Below the pieces are notes generated by a model that was not told where the DNA came from, ran no database searches, and saw only the letters and a program-made list of their open reading frames with translations. A DNA stretch of 55,937 bases from Candidatus Stahliibacteriota bacterium (lineage in GTDB: Bacteria; Hydrothermota; Tepidihabitantia; SM23-42), in the NCBI GenBank assembly GCA_030602565.1, contig JAUVZL010000011.1:1-55937 (forward strand), given 5' to 3'. Position numbers and translations under genes: made by a program. Positions 44,440 through 52,668 of the stretch are shown here, one piece after another (position 1 is the first letter of the stretch; each line of letters opens with the position of its first letter).

Positions 44440-45569
44440 GGAAAAAGTCTGTATTTCTTTGCAATATCCTCTGCTACTTCAAAGGTCTTTGATACGCCGC
44501 CTAAATCATAGGTCTTTACCTTTCCTTCTTTGATATTAAGGGCAATTGCTTTCTCTAATCTGTTTGCCTTATTATTTTCACCAAGCCATTCAAGCATGAG
44601 TCTGACTGTCTGAAGTGTAGCAATTGGATTTACTTTGTACTGGCCAGTGTATTTAGGGGCTGAACCATGCACCGGCTCAAATACTGCATATTCATCGCCC
44701 AGGTTTGCGCCGGCAGCAAAACCGAGTCCACCAACAAGTTGACCACAAAGGTCAGAGACAATATCACCGAACATGTTTGACGAAACAAGCACGCTATAAT
44801 TCTGGGGATTCTTTACCAACCACATGCACATCGCATCAATATTTGCCTCCCATAGTTCAATATCAGGATACTCTTCTTTTTGAATCTTTCTTGCTTCTCT
44901 TACCATCAATCCTGATGTTTCTCGTAATACATTTGGTTTTTCAACGATGGTCACACTTGGTCTATTCATCTTTTTCGCATAATCAAATGCCTTTCTTATA
45001 ATTCTCTGACAGCCCTCAACTGTGAATATTCTGCAGGACAAGGCAATCTTGTCAGCCGCAACATCTTTAAATTTCTTCATCTTTATGTGATGTTTAAGAA
45101 GTACTGCTTTAATCTCGTCGGGCAAAGGATGGAACTCGACGCCAGAATATAAACCCTCGGTATTCTCTCTGAATACTACAATGTCTATATCATCCCGGTA
45201 ATTGAGTGGATTGCCAGGATATGCCTTGGCTGGTCTCATATTTGCATACAGATTGAATAACTGGCGTAATCCGACAATTGGTGAATAATAAGATAACCCT
45301 GTACCCTGTAGTTCAGGTATAAGTTCTTTTTCAGACTCTTCTTTTGGTTTTGATGTAATAGCACCAAACAGACAGCAGTTTGTTTTCTTGAGCATCTCGA
45401 TTGTTCTTTCAGGCAGAGGGTTTCCCTCTTTACACCAGAACTCCCAGCCAATATCACCATAAATATATTCAGCATCGAGTGCAATCTCGTCGAGCACGAT
45501 TTTTGCGGCTTCAATGACTTCTTTACCTATTCCATCACCGGGTAGAATTGTTATTTTATGCTTAGCCAT
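44436..45569 (-). CDS. Isocitrate/isopropylmalate-family dehydrogenase, probably isocitrate dehydrogenase
   Basis: Beta-decarboxylating dehydrogenase. ITILPGDGIGKEV opens the fold; ANMRPAKAYPG and VFRENTEGLYSGVEF bind substrate; NMFGDIVSDLCGQLVGGLG holds the metal Asp residues. HGSAPKYTGQYKVNP carries Lys-Tyr at the positions that select NADP+ in E. coli isocitrate dehydrogenase. The Ser equivalent to its regulatory S113 is kept (YSPIVGLR), although the nearby Asn is Ile, so isopropylmalate or homoisocitrate cannot be excluded. Start at 45569 (377 residues) is set by GAGGAGG 4 nt upstream; the longer frame covers a repeat. Confidence 0.85.
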   Translation of the reverse strand: MAKHKITILPGDGIGKEVIEAAKIVLDEIALDAEYIYGDIGWEFWCKEGNPLPERTIEMLKKTNCCLFGAITSKPKEESEKELIPELQGTGLSYYSPIVGLRQLFNLYANMRPAKAYPGNPLNYRDDIDIVVFRENTEGLYSGVEFHPLPDEIKAVLLKHHIKMKKFKDVAADKIALSCRIFTVEGCQRIIRKAFDYAKKMNRPSVTIVEKPNVLRETSGLMVREARKIQKEEYPDIELWEANIDAMCMWLVKNPQNYSVLVSSNMFGDIVSDLCGQLVGGLGFAAGANLGDEYAVFEPVHGSAPKYTGQYKVNPIATLQTVRLMLEWLGENNKANRLEKAIALNIKEGKVKTYDLGGVSKTFEVAEDIAKKYRLFP

Positions 45570-45582
45570 AAAACCTCCTCGA

Positions 45583-45632
45583 ATCCGCCTAAGGCGGATC
45601 AAATACCTAAATCCGCCAAGTAGCGTGGCGGA
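45583..45632. repeat. Pair of variable hairpins just upstream of the dehydrogenase ribosome-binding site
   Basis: ATCCGCC-taa-GGCGGAT (45583-45599) and TCCGCCA-agtagcg-TGGCGGA (45612-45632) are each followed by CAAATACC or CAAAATACC plus AA. The first hairpin ends 2 nt from the Shine-Dalgarno sequence and could affect translation. Confidence 0.75.
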
Positions 45633-45662
45633 CCAAAATACCAAACTTACCTCGAACAGTAT

Positions 45663-48272
45663 TCACTTTTTTTGCCTTCTTCTTATCCACTTCGCTGTTT
45701 CAACTCCACAAAATACGACTGAGGATAGGAGTAAACAGATAATAAGTTCATTTAATGTTAATGGCTGGGTTTTAAATATAGAATTTAGAAACGGTATATA
45801 TATTATTGCCATCTGAAGCACAAAGGTCAAAAAGATAGCACCAACTAGTGGTATATTAGAAAATAGGCCTAAAGAAAAAAACGATTCTTTTTCGGAGCGG
45901 AGGGCGAGTACATTACCCATTTGGCTCAAACACAGGACAGTAAATACTATGGTCTGCCACGAGGTATGGCCGGTCTTTATTGCCCACGCCTGAGAAAATA
46001 TTGAAACACCACCCATTAGAAGGCCTACCCAGATAATATCCAGACCGAGGTGGTGAGCGAATATACTTTCCTTAGGGTGTCTTGGCGGCCTTTTCATTAT
46101 CCCTTTTTCTTCTGGCTCTGCAGTCAAAGCAAGTCCTGGTAACCCATCAGTTACAAGATTAATCCATAATATATGAATCGGCAAAAGAGGAATCGGAAGC
46201 CCGAGAAAAGGTGCGAGAAATATCGTCCATATTTCACCGGCATTACTGGTCATTGTGTATTTTATGAACTTACGGATATTGTCGAATATTCGCCTTCCTT
46301 CTTTCACCGCCCTGACGATTGTAGCAAAGTTGTCATCGAGCAGTATCATATCTGATGCTTCTTTCGAGACATCAGTGCCGGTTATACCCATGGCAATGCC
46401 GATATCAGCGCTTTTCAATGCCGGAGCATCATTAACACCATCTCCAGTCATTGCCACAAACTGTTCTTGATTTTGCAGTGCCTTCACAATTTTAAGTTTT
46501 TGTTCGGGCGCAACCCTGGCATATACCCTTATATCCTCAACTTTTTTTTCTAATTCCTTGATTGATAGTTTTCCAATATCTCGGCCCGTTAAAACTTCCT
46601 CATCATTATCAATTATATTAAGTTCTTTGGCAATCGCCTTTGCAGTTATTGGGTGGTCGCCAGTTATCATCACCGGATTAATGCCGGCGGATTTACACAA
46701 TGCTACTGCTTTTGTTACCTCTTTTCTTGGTGGGTCTATCATCCCTACAAACCCCAGGAATGTGAGGGCTGTTTCAGTGTTTTCCGTATTCATGTCTTCC
46801 GGCAAGTTCTCCCAATTTCTCATTGCAAACGCAAGTATTCTTAAACCTCTTTGAGCCATTGATTCACTCATACGGTGAATCTTTTCCTTGTCAATTTCAG
46901 ATTTTCCATTAATATTCAGCTCATTTGCAGATTTCTCGATTAAAGTTTCGATGGCACCTTTAGTAAAAGAAATATACCCCTTTTCAGGTGTTTTGTGGAA
47001 AGTAGTCATACATTTTCTTTGTGAATCGAAAGGAATCTCAGCAACCCGTGGATAATTCTTGAGCAAGTCCTCTTTTTTATATCTATTCTCTTCAGCAATC
47101 GTATAAAGGGCAATCTCTGTAGGGTCGCCAAGATATTCACCGTCTTTTTGCCGAGTTGCATCATTATTGAGTGCCATTGCCATGAATAGCTTGCTTATTG
47201 AGCGTTGTTGAGTGGAAATATTCTCAGGTTTAATTGTCTTGCCACTAATGTGTATCTCCTGAACCTCCATCTTATTCTGAGTTAAAGTTCCGGTTTTATC
47301 TGAACAGATATAAGTAACCGAACCCAGGGTTTCTACCGCTGGGAGTTTTCTTATGAGGGCGTTCTGTTTGACCATTTTCTTCGCGCCGATAGCGAGGGAG
47401 ATGGTTACGACTGCTGGAAGAGCCTCAGGGATAGCCGCGACTGCAAGGCTAATAGCAGTCAGAAACATCAATAAGGGCGGTTCCCCCCTGATAAGGCCGA
47501 TACCAAAGACCAGGGCGCATATCGCAAGTACTGCAATAGCCAGTTTCTTTCCAAACTTCGCAAGCCTCTTTTGAAGCGGTGTTCTTACTTCCACCTGTTC
47601 TTGAAGCATCGTGGCGATTTTTCCAAATTCTGTGTTCATTCCAGTTGAGACGACGACCCCATTTGCCCGACCATAAGTAACTATGGTTCCTTTGTACGCC
47701 ATGTTTTTTCTATCACCCAGGGGCATCATATCATCCTGAAGGGGATTTGTATGTTTTTCTACAGGTACGGACTCGCCGGTAAGTGATGATTCATCAATCT
47801 TGAAATGTGCGACTTTGATAAGCCTCATGTCTGCTGGTGTGATGTTTCCAGCCCCAAGTAATATCATGTCACCAGGCACAATATCAGAAGCAGGGATACT
47901 GCTTGACTCTCCATCCCTGATTACTGTTGCTACCTGTGCCGCTATTTTCTTCAGTGCCTCTATTGCTTTCTCAGCTCTGTATTCCTGGACAAAGCCGATT
48001 ACCGCATTTAGAATTACAATTACCAAAATAGCTATGGTATCTTTGGGTTCACCAATGATACCTGAAACGACCGCCGCGGCAATAAGCACCAGAATCATGA
48101 AATCCTTGAATTGATCAAAAACCATTTGTAAGATCGTTCTCTTTTTGACTTGTTTTATTGTGTTAGGGCCACAACTTATGAGGCGTTCCCTAGCCTCTTC
48201 TGTAGTTAATCCCTGTTCAGACGAATTCAGGGACTGAAGGATTTCATCAACCTCTTTACAATGCCAGTTCAT
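45663..48272 (-). CDS. P-type Ca2+-transporting ATPase (SERCA/PMR1-like)
   Basis: Cation pump of P2A type, 869 residues. The N-terminal cation-ATPase domain (EGLTTEEARERLISCGPN) precedes the actuator loop DESSLTGESVPVEK. The phosphorylation site is CSDKTGTLTQNKM, and the hinge is MTGDGVNDAPALKSADIGIAMG. M4 reads AAIPEALPAVVTISLAIGAKKM, with the PEALP variant of the PEGL ion-binding motif typical of bacterial Ca2+ pumps. About ten helices. Its start lies 10 nt after argF. Confidence 0.9.
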   Translation of the reverse strand: MNWHCKEVDEILQSLNSSEQGLTTEEARERLISCGPNTIKQVKKRTILQMVFDQFKDFMILVLIAAAVVSGIIGEPKDTIAILVIVILNAVIGFVQEYRAEKAIEALKKIAAQVATVIRDGESSSIPASDIVPGDMILLGAGNITPADMRLIKVAHFKIDESSLTGESVPVEKHTNPLQDDMMPLGDRKNMAYKGTIVTYGRANGVVVSTGMNTEFGKIATMLQEQVEVRTPLQKRLAKFGKKLAIAVLAICALVFGIGLIRGEPPLLMFLTAISLAVAAIPEALPAVVTISLAIGAKKMVKQNALIRKLPAVETLGSVTYICSDKTGTLTQNKMEVQEIHISGKTIKPENISTQQRSISKLFMAMALNNDATRQKDGEYLGDPTEIALYTIAEENRYKKEDLLKNYPRVAEIPFDSQRKCMTTFHKTPEKGYISFTKGAIETLIEKSANELNINGKSEIDKEKIHRMSESMAQRGLRILAFAMRNWENLPEDMNTENTETALTFLGFVGMIDPPRKEVTKAVALCKSAGINPVMITGDHPITAKAIAKELNIIDNDEEVLTGRDIGKLSIKELEKKVEDIRVYARVAPEQKLKIVKALQNQEQFVAMTGDGVNDAPALKSADIGIAMGITGTDVSKEASDMILLDDNFATIVRAVKEGRRIFDNIRKFIKYTMTSNAGEIWTIFLAPFLGLPIPLLPIHILWINLVTDGLPGLALTAEPEEKGIMKRPPRHPKESIFAHHLGLDIIWVGLLMGGVSIFSQAWAIKTGHTSWQTIVFTVLCLSQMGNVLALRSEKESFFSLGLFSNIPLVGAIFLTFVLQMAIIYIPFLNSIFKTQPLTLNELIICLLLSSVVFCGVETAKWIRRRQKK

Positions 48273-48282
48273 GAATACTAAC

Positions 48283-49182
48283 TTATTGTTTTAAGAGCCA
48301 GACCATGATTGCCTTTTGGATATGGAGCCGATTCTCAGCTTGGTCAAAGACAATCGAATGCTTGCCTTCTATTACCTCGTCCGTGATTTCTTCACCGCGA
48401 TGCGCAGGCAAACAGTGCATGACCAGGTAATTCTTGTTTGCCAACTCGAGGAGTTGGCTATTCACCTGAAATGGTTTGAATATCTCTTTGCGCGCCTCAG
48501 CTTCTGTTTCCTGACCCATTGATGCCCAGACATCAGTATAGACTATATCAGCATGAGTAACTGCCTTTTTTGGATCATTCACAAGGGCTACTGTCTTTGA
48601 CTTGGCAAGGTATTCTTTATTAGGTTCGTAACCCTTGGGCGTTGCGATATTGAGTTGGAAACCGAGTAGGGCAGAGCCAGCAATAAATGAATTACACACA
48701 TTATTGCCATCACCCAAATAGGCAATAACTACTGTGTCAAGTGAACCTTTCTTTTCAATAATCGTGAAAAGATCACACATGATCTGGCAAGGGTGTTCCA
48801 GGTCACACAAACCATTAATAACTGGTATTGTGGCGCTTTTCGCCAAATCCTCAACTGTTTTATGAACAAAGACTCGAGCCATTATTAAATCTACCCAGCG
48901 GCTGAGGTTTTTTCCTGCATCAGCCACGGTTTCCCGGGCGCCGATTTTCGCATCACCTGGTCCTAAGTATATTGCGTGGCCACCGAGTTGGGTCATTCCA
49001 GTTTCAAAGGTCACGCGCGTGCGCAAAGACGGTTTTTCAAAAATCATGGCTAAGGTTTTATCCTTGAGCATTTTGTGCTGGATACCTTTTTTTTGCGATT
49101 CCTTAAGCTTTTTTGTCAGTTCAAATATTTCAAAAATCTCTTGTTTAGTTAGATTAAAAATTGATATAAAATCGCTTTTCAT
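48283..49182 (-). CDS. argF: Ornithine carbamoyltransferase
   Basis: Forms citrulline from ornithine and carbamoyl phosphate in arginine synthesis. Carbamoyl-phosphate loop FEKPSLRTRVTFE (usual STRTR reads SLRTR here), then LEHPCQIMCDLFTI (HPCQ), ornithine loop DVWASMGQE (SMG) and HCLPAHRGEEI. At 299 residues it is of usual length. GGAGG precedes the ATG and a promoter is present. It is followed at 10 nt by the P-type ATPase gene, an unusual partner. Confidence 0.92.
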   Translation of the reverse strand: MKSDFISIFNLTKQEIFEIFELTKKLKESQKKGIQHKMLKDKTLAMIFEKPSLRTRVTFETGMTQLGGHAIYLGPGDAKIGARETVADAGKNLSRWVDLIMARVFVHKTVEDLAKSATIPVINGLCDLEHPCQIMCDLFTIIEKKGSLDTVVIAYLGDGNNVCNSFIAGSALLGFQLNIATPKGYEPNKEYLAKSKTVALVNDPKKAVTHADIVYTDVWASMGQETEAEARKEIFKPFQVNSQLLELANKNYLVMHCLPAHRGEEITDEVIEGKHSIVFDQAENRLHIQKAIMVWLLKQ

Positions 49183-49199
49183 GCTACCTCCACTTTAGT

Positions 49200-49227
49200 A
49201 TCATAACTGTTTTTATCGTCATGTCAA
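49200..49227 (-). promoter_or_regulatory. Promoter of argF
   Basis: Minus strand TTGACA (49227-49222), 16-bp spacer, TATGAT (49205-49200), then a short leader with GGAGG. Confidence 0.72.
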
Positions 49228-49353
49228 TCACGGAATTGGGGAGTCAATATCTGAGTTATTAGGTCATTCAGTCATTTTAAAAGAAATTCCCTCTCCCTTA
49301 AGGGAGAGGGATAGGGTGAGGGTGTCTTTTTCTGTTTAGCCATCTGTTCCATC

Positions 49354-49381
49354 TTGACTTCTCATAAAATTTATGTACAAT
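49354..49381 (+). promoter_or_regulatory. Promoter of tRNA-Phe
   Basis: TTGACT (49354-49359), 16-bp spacer, TACAAT (49376-49381), 11 nt before the tRNA. Confidence 0.75.
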
Positions 49382-49392
49382 GGTTTCACCAA

Positions 49393-49465
49393 GCCAGGAT
49401 AGCTCAGTTGGTAGAGCACCGGACTGAAAATCCGGGTGTCCGCAGTTCGATTCTGCGTCCTGGCA
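49393..49465 (+). tRNA. tRNA-Phe (anticodon GAA)
   Basis: Acceptor GCCAGGA/TCCTGGC with discriminator A, D arm with AGCTCAGTTGGTAGAGC, anticodon stem CCGGA/TCCGG with loop CTGAAAA (anticodon GAA), T arm with GTTCGATTC. CCA is not encoded. A run of eight Ts follows. It marks the left edge of the accessory island. Confidence 0.95.
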
Positions 49466-49485
49466 TTTTTTTTGAATACGCTTTT

Positions 49486-49743
49486 GTCATTTTCTCTGGA
49501 TTATCCAGTCCCCTGATCAAGTCAGAGGATGGCTGGATAATGACACTTGAACTAATGATGGTCATTGCCCGACTTCCCCTTATGCCTGCCCCGTAAAACG
49601 AAGTTGTACGGGGTCATTGCCCGACAAGCCCCTCTTGTCATTCCCTGGTTTAACCAGGGAATCCAGTTTTTCAGAGTCATCCCCTGGCTTGCTGTAGTCC
49701 TGAGTTATATGTCGAAGGAATCAGGGGGATCGGGCAATCCAGT
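49486..49743 (+). repeat. Hairpin-rich repeat block 1 (GTCATT ... AATCCAGT)
   Basis: Between tRNA-Phe and the ATPase gene, successive modules start with GTCATT or TCATCC and several end AATCCAGT, enclosing paired stems such as ATTCCCTGGT/ACCAGGGAAT and CTGGATAAT-type inverted words. Parts recur almost exactly at 51040-51142 and 52747-52966, including a 50-bp module (49617-49668). The stretch 49744-49797 shows nothing further. Confidence 0.8.
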
Positions 49744-49797
49744 TTTATCGCTTTACAGAGACCTGACCCTAATAACTAGGTCGCATGCAATTTGGAC

Positions 49798-49825
49798 TTG
49801 ACAACTCCAAAAATATACGTAAAAT
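49798..49825 (+). promoter_or_regulatory. Promoter of the AAA/DUF4143 gene (leaderless)
   Basis: TTGACA (49798-49803), 16-bp spacer, TAAAAT (49820-49825), then 6 nt to the ATG at 49832. Confidence 0.75.
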
Positions 49826-49831
49826 GGAATC

Positions 49832-50995
49832 ATGTATTCCAGATTGATTAAGCCCCCAAAAGCTAAGAGCTTCTTTTTGTTTGGTCCACGCGGTACTGGG
49901 AAAACCACCTGGGTCAAGCAGACTTTTTCTGGAGCGATCTATTTGGATTTGCTGGAGGCTGAACTTTTCAATGATCTTCTTGCTAATCCGCAGCGACTTG
50001 AAAATTTGATCCCGAAGGATTTTAAAGATTGGGTTATCATTGATGAAGTGCAGAGAATACCATCGTTGCTGCACGAGGTGCACCGGCTGATTGAGAAACG
50101 CAGGTATAAATTCATACTGACAGGCTCCAGTGCTCGGAAATTGAGACGCAAAGGACCGAATCTCTTGGGCGGACGAGCCTTCAGATATTCGATGCATCCT
50201 CTTATGGTTGTTGAATTAGGCAAAGATTTCAATTTAGAGCATTCACTGAAATATGGACAACTTCCTTGCGCCTATACTGAATCCGATCCAAAGCACTATC
50301 TTGAGAGTTATGTGAGAACATATCTGGAAGAGGAGATTCGTCAAGAAGGGCTAACGCGAAATTTAGGCGCTTTTTCCAGATTTCTCGAAGCGGTGAGTTT
50401 TTCACAAGCTTCCGTTCTGAATATTTCTGCAGTAGCACGCGAGTGCGCTGTCGAAAGAAAAGTTGTTGAAAATTACTTCTTTATTCTTGAAGATCTACTC
50501 ATCGCGTGTCGGTTACCAGTTTTCACCAAACGAGCGAAGCGTAGACTTGTGGCGCATTCAAAGTTTCTTCTTTTTGATGTCGGTGTTTTCCGTGCTGTAC
50601 GACCGATGGGACCACTCGACAGACCTGAAGAGATTGATGGTCCTGCTTGCGAAACACTGCTGTTTCAAGAAATGAGGGCGATAAACGAGATCTTTGATTT
50701 CGGTTATACAATATCATATTGGAAAACCTCAAACAATGCTGAGGTAGATTTCGTATTGTATGGCAAGAAAGGGATAAAAGCGTTTGAGATAAAGAGGACA
50801 CGCCGAATATCGGTATCAATGTTAAGGGGCTTAAAGGCTTTCCTCAAGGATTATCCAATGGCAAAAGCCTATTTTATTTATGGCGGCAAACGCTATATGA
50901 GAGAAGGGAAAATCGAGATTCTACCAATGGGGCGTGCTTTTAGAGAGCTTCATAAAATTCTAGGTCATTCTCTGGCTTGCCTGTCCTCTGACTAG
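49832..50995 (+). CDS. AAA_14/DUF4143 ATPase
   Basis: ATPase of a widespread accessory family with an N-terminal AAA_14 domain and a C-terminal DUF4143 nuclease-like domain. Walker A is FGPRGTGKTT, Walker B VIIDEVQRIP, and sensor/arginine region FILTGSSARKLRRKGPNLLGGRA. The C-terminal part has EVDFVLYGKKGIKAFEIK, which resembles a PD-(D/E)xK-like core. Its function is unknown; it is often found in mobile regions. The last ~10 residues (GHSLACLSSD) are encoded by the start of a repeat block, so the original C-terminus may have been different. It is flanked on both sides by copies of the same repeats. Confidence 0.85.
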   Translation: MYSRLIKPPKAKSFFLFGPRGTGKTTWVKQTFSGAIYLDLLEAELFNDLLANPQRLENLIPKDFKDWVIIDEVQRIPSLLHEVHRLIEKRRYKFILTGSSARKLRRKGPNLLGGRAFRYSMHPLMVVELGKDFNLEHSLKYGQLPCAYTESDPKHYLESYVRTYLEEEIRQEGLTRNLGAFSRFLEAVSFSQASVLNISAVARECAVERKVVENYFFILEDLLIACRLPVFTKRAKRRLVAHSKFLLFDVGVFRAVRPMGPLDRPEEIDGPACETLLFQEMRAINEIFDFGYTISYWKTSNNAEVDFVLYGKKGIKAFEIKRTRRISVSMLRGLKAFLKDYPMAKAYFIYGGKRYMREGKIEILPMGRAFRELHKILGHSLACLSSD

Positions 50996-51374
50996 ATCAG
51001 GGGGATCGGGCAATCCAGAAATAAAATCTTTCCTTTTCTCTGGATTATCCAGTCAAGCTGGATAATGACACTTGAACTAATGATGTTCATTGCCCGACAA
51101 GCCCCTCTTGTCATTCCCTGGTTTAACCAGGGAATCCAGTCTTTTCTTGCACTACGCACTACTCAACCCGCCTTACGCTTCAATTTTTATGTCTCTAAGC
51201 CTGCCCCTCACAACTCATTCTAGCATCTAACATCTGCCGTTGTGCCTGACCCTAATAACTTGGCATTGTCATTCTCTGGCTTGACCAGGGAATCCAGTCT
51301 TTTCGCTTAATTCATCACGCAGCTCGAAGAGCAGCGGTATGCTCTACCCATTGCACTCTACGCTTCATTCCTTA
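50964..51374 (+). repeat. Hairpin-rich repeat block 2
   Basis: GTCATTCTCTGG (50964) begins inside the end of the ATPase gene. GATCGGGCAATCCAG, CTCTGGATTATCCAG, the GTCATTCCCTGG/CCAGGGAATCCAG module (51109-51142) and another at 51267-51299 follow. The remainder (51143-51260, 51300-51374) is low-information spacer with words such as ATGTCTCTAAGCCTGCCCC occurring twice (51189 and 51371). I see no gene. Confidence 0.7.
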
Positions 51375-51428
51375 TGTCTCTAAGCCTGCCCCGTGAAATT
51401 TGTATATCTTATTACATCGTGGTGAAAC

Positions 51429-51770
51429 ATGAGATTATTTCATCGGGGTCAAGCTGTAAGTATCGAGTTTATCGAGATGACCATGACCCCAATAACCAAC
51501 TTTTGTCATCGTCCGACCAGATCGGACGAACCAGACCGTACCCTCCTGTCATTGCCCGACTTGATCGGGCAATCCAATAACCAGGATAATCCGGTATTTG
51601 TTCGAGCGAGCACCGCGCTTGTCCGCTATGTCGTGTAGAGGAAGTCGAGAACACCCTATTTCACCGCCCTGGCTGTCATTGTCGGATACAGGAAGTACGT
51701 GAAGAAGAGCTGCCGGGGGAAGAAGTTTAGCCTGGGCACATACAGAAATATTGTGAAGCGTCTTATCTAG
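51429..51770 (+). pseudogene. Amidase (endolysin-like) relic, copy A, interrupted by a repeat element
   Basis: The 3' part (51663-51770) encodes FTALAVIVGYRKYVKKSC...TYRNIVKRLI, the end of an N-acetylmuramoyl-L-alanine amidase (Amidase_2/PGRP type, where G-H-R ... C-P-G normally carries a zinc ligand). Here the key His is Tyr (GYRKY) and the CPG is CRG, so it is inactive. A possible N-terminal scrap is MRLFHRGQAVSIEFIEM at 51429. In between lies a 150-bp hairpin element (51505-51654). The N-terminal assignment is weak; the C-terminal one is good because two more copies exist. Confidence 0.65.
51505..51654 (+). repeat. Repeat element inside the amidase relic
   Basis: Begins GTCATCGTCCGA, contains hairpins TCGTCCGA/TCGGACGA and ATTGCCCGA/TCGGGCAAT, and ends GTCGAGAACAC. 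Its last 92 bp (51563-51654) match 52952-53043 at about 88 positions, and both copies stop at the same base before unrelated endolysin sequence. Confidence 0.82.
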
Positions 51771-51774
51771 ACAA

Positions 51775-52050
51775 TTATATCTTATACTTCTCTAAAAGTT
51801 TCCGCAAGCCTGCTTTCCCGATTTTTGATTGCTTAGGTCCTAATATAGCTGCTAGAGTCCCCTGGTCTAAAGGTTTTCTATCTTCCGGGATAATAATAAC
51901 CCTTTTACGGTCCCTAAATAATTTCCATAATGATCGGCCATGTTTTGCTTTGCGAGCATAATGCCAATTATCTTTTACGAAGAGTTTAATGAGTTGATAC
52001 CCGTTGAGTGCCGGTATCTGGAAGTTTCTCTTCTTGTCCTTCTTTGTCAT
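51775..52050 (-). CDS. hicA: HicA-like toxin
   Basis: 91-residue basic protein of the HicA mRNA-interferase family. LNGYQLIKLFVKDNWHYARK corresponds to the family start, IIIPEDRKPLDQGTLAAIL to the conserved 'PxHxxxLxxGTLxxIL' region. The catalytic His is probably in KAKHGRS; the usual GSHH motif is degenerate, so activity is uncertain. It overlaps HicB by 4 nt (ATGA), and antitoxin-first order is seen. Its stop is 4 bp from the end of amidase relic A, in convergent orientation. Confidence 0.75.
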   Translation of the reverse strand: MTKKDKKRNFQIPALNGYQLIKLFVKDNWHYARKAKHGRSLWKLFRDRKRVIIIPEDRKPLDQGTLAAILGPKQSKIGKAGLRKLLEKYKI

Positions 52051-52367
52051 GCAGTAGCTGTAGCCATTAAGGGTTGTATACGCGGTTGCACCAAAATTCT
52101 ACTATTATAAGGTGCACATACCTCAACTTCTTTGGCTTTTGGCTTATGGGGATAAATTTTGATTTTGTGCTCTTTGAAGAAACGTTGACGTTCACCTAGA
52201 TCTTCTAGTGTGTTAAGATGGCACAAGACAGCATCTTCTAGCTTCTCTTTGATATCTTCAAAGGACTTACCAAATGTAGCTGTACCTAGCTCAAGGCATT
52301 TCCCTGTCCATCTGTCGTCATGTTCTCGGAATACAAAAGTCACCTTTATATACCCCCTTATTTTCAT
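52047..52367 (-). CDS. hicB: HicB-like antitoxin
   Basis: The partial RNase-H-like HicB fold is visible: IKVTFVFREHDDRWTGKCLELGTATFGKSFEDIKEKLEDAVLCHL. The tail after about residue 75 is short and has no clear DNA-binding domain. I start it at 52367 (106 residues), where AAGGAGG precedes MKIRGYIKV. The longer frame is within the promoter region. Confidence 0.78.
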   Translation of the reverse strand: MKIRGYIKVTFVFREHDDRWTGKCLELGTATFGKSFEDIKEKLEDAVLCHLNTLEDLGERQRFFKEHKIKIYPHKPKAKEVEVCAPYNSRILVQPRIQPLMATATA

Positions 52368-52387
52368 TGTTCCTCCTTCTATAGATA

Positions 52388-52415
52388 ATAATACTCGTAT
52401 TTTAGCCGGCGTCAA
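52388..52415 (-). promoter_or_regulatory. Promoter of hicBA
   Basis: Minus strand TTGACG (52415-52410), 16-bp spacer, TATTAT (52393-52388), then a leader with AAGGAGG before the ATG at 52367. Confidence 0.65.
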
Positions 52416-52668
52416 GTGGACGAAAACACGCATAACACATATCATTTCTATAACTCCCGAAATTTAATGGACTTCCAGGCTGTCGTGATATTACAATATT
52501 ATTGTATTTATAGTGGGCTAATTAGCAAAAATCGTTCGAGACGGCTTAGATCAAAATAAGAGGTATCTCACCCGTAGGAGATAACTCCCACGAGCAACAT
52601 ACCTTCTCTATTTATTATAGAAAATGCTGGTGGGATGTTAAGGGTGTGGTTCTGAGATAGGAGGTATT

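Noticed and set aside
51374-51638. Overlapping short ORFs containing VIARLDRAIQ-type sequence
   Set aside because: These are translations of the hairpin repeat; such peptides appear wherever the palindrome is read in frame.
52446-52668. A gene or RNA between hicB and the M15 relic
   Set aside because: Only a 6-bp stem (TATCTC/GAGATA near 52563-52583) and A+T-rich spacer are visible; there is no consistent ORF, tRNA or riboswitch fold that I can support.
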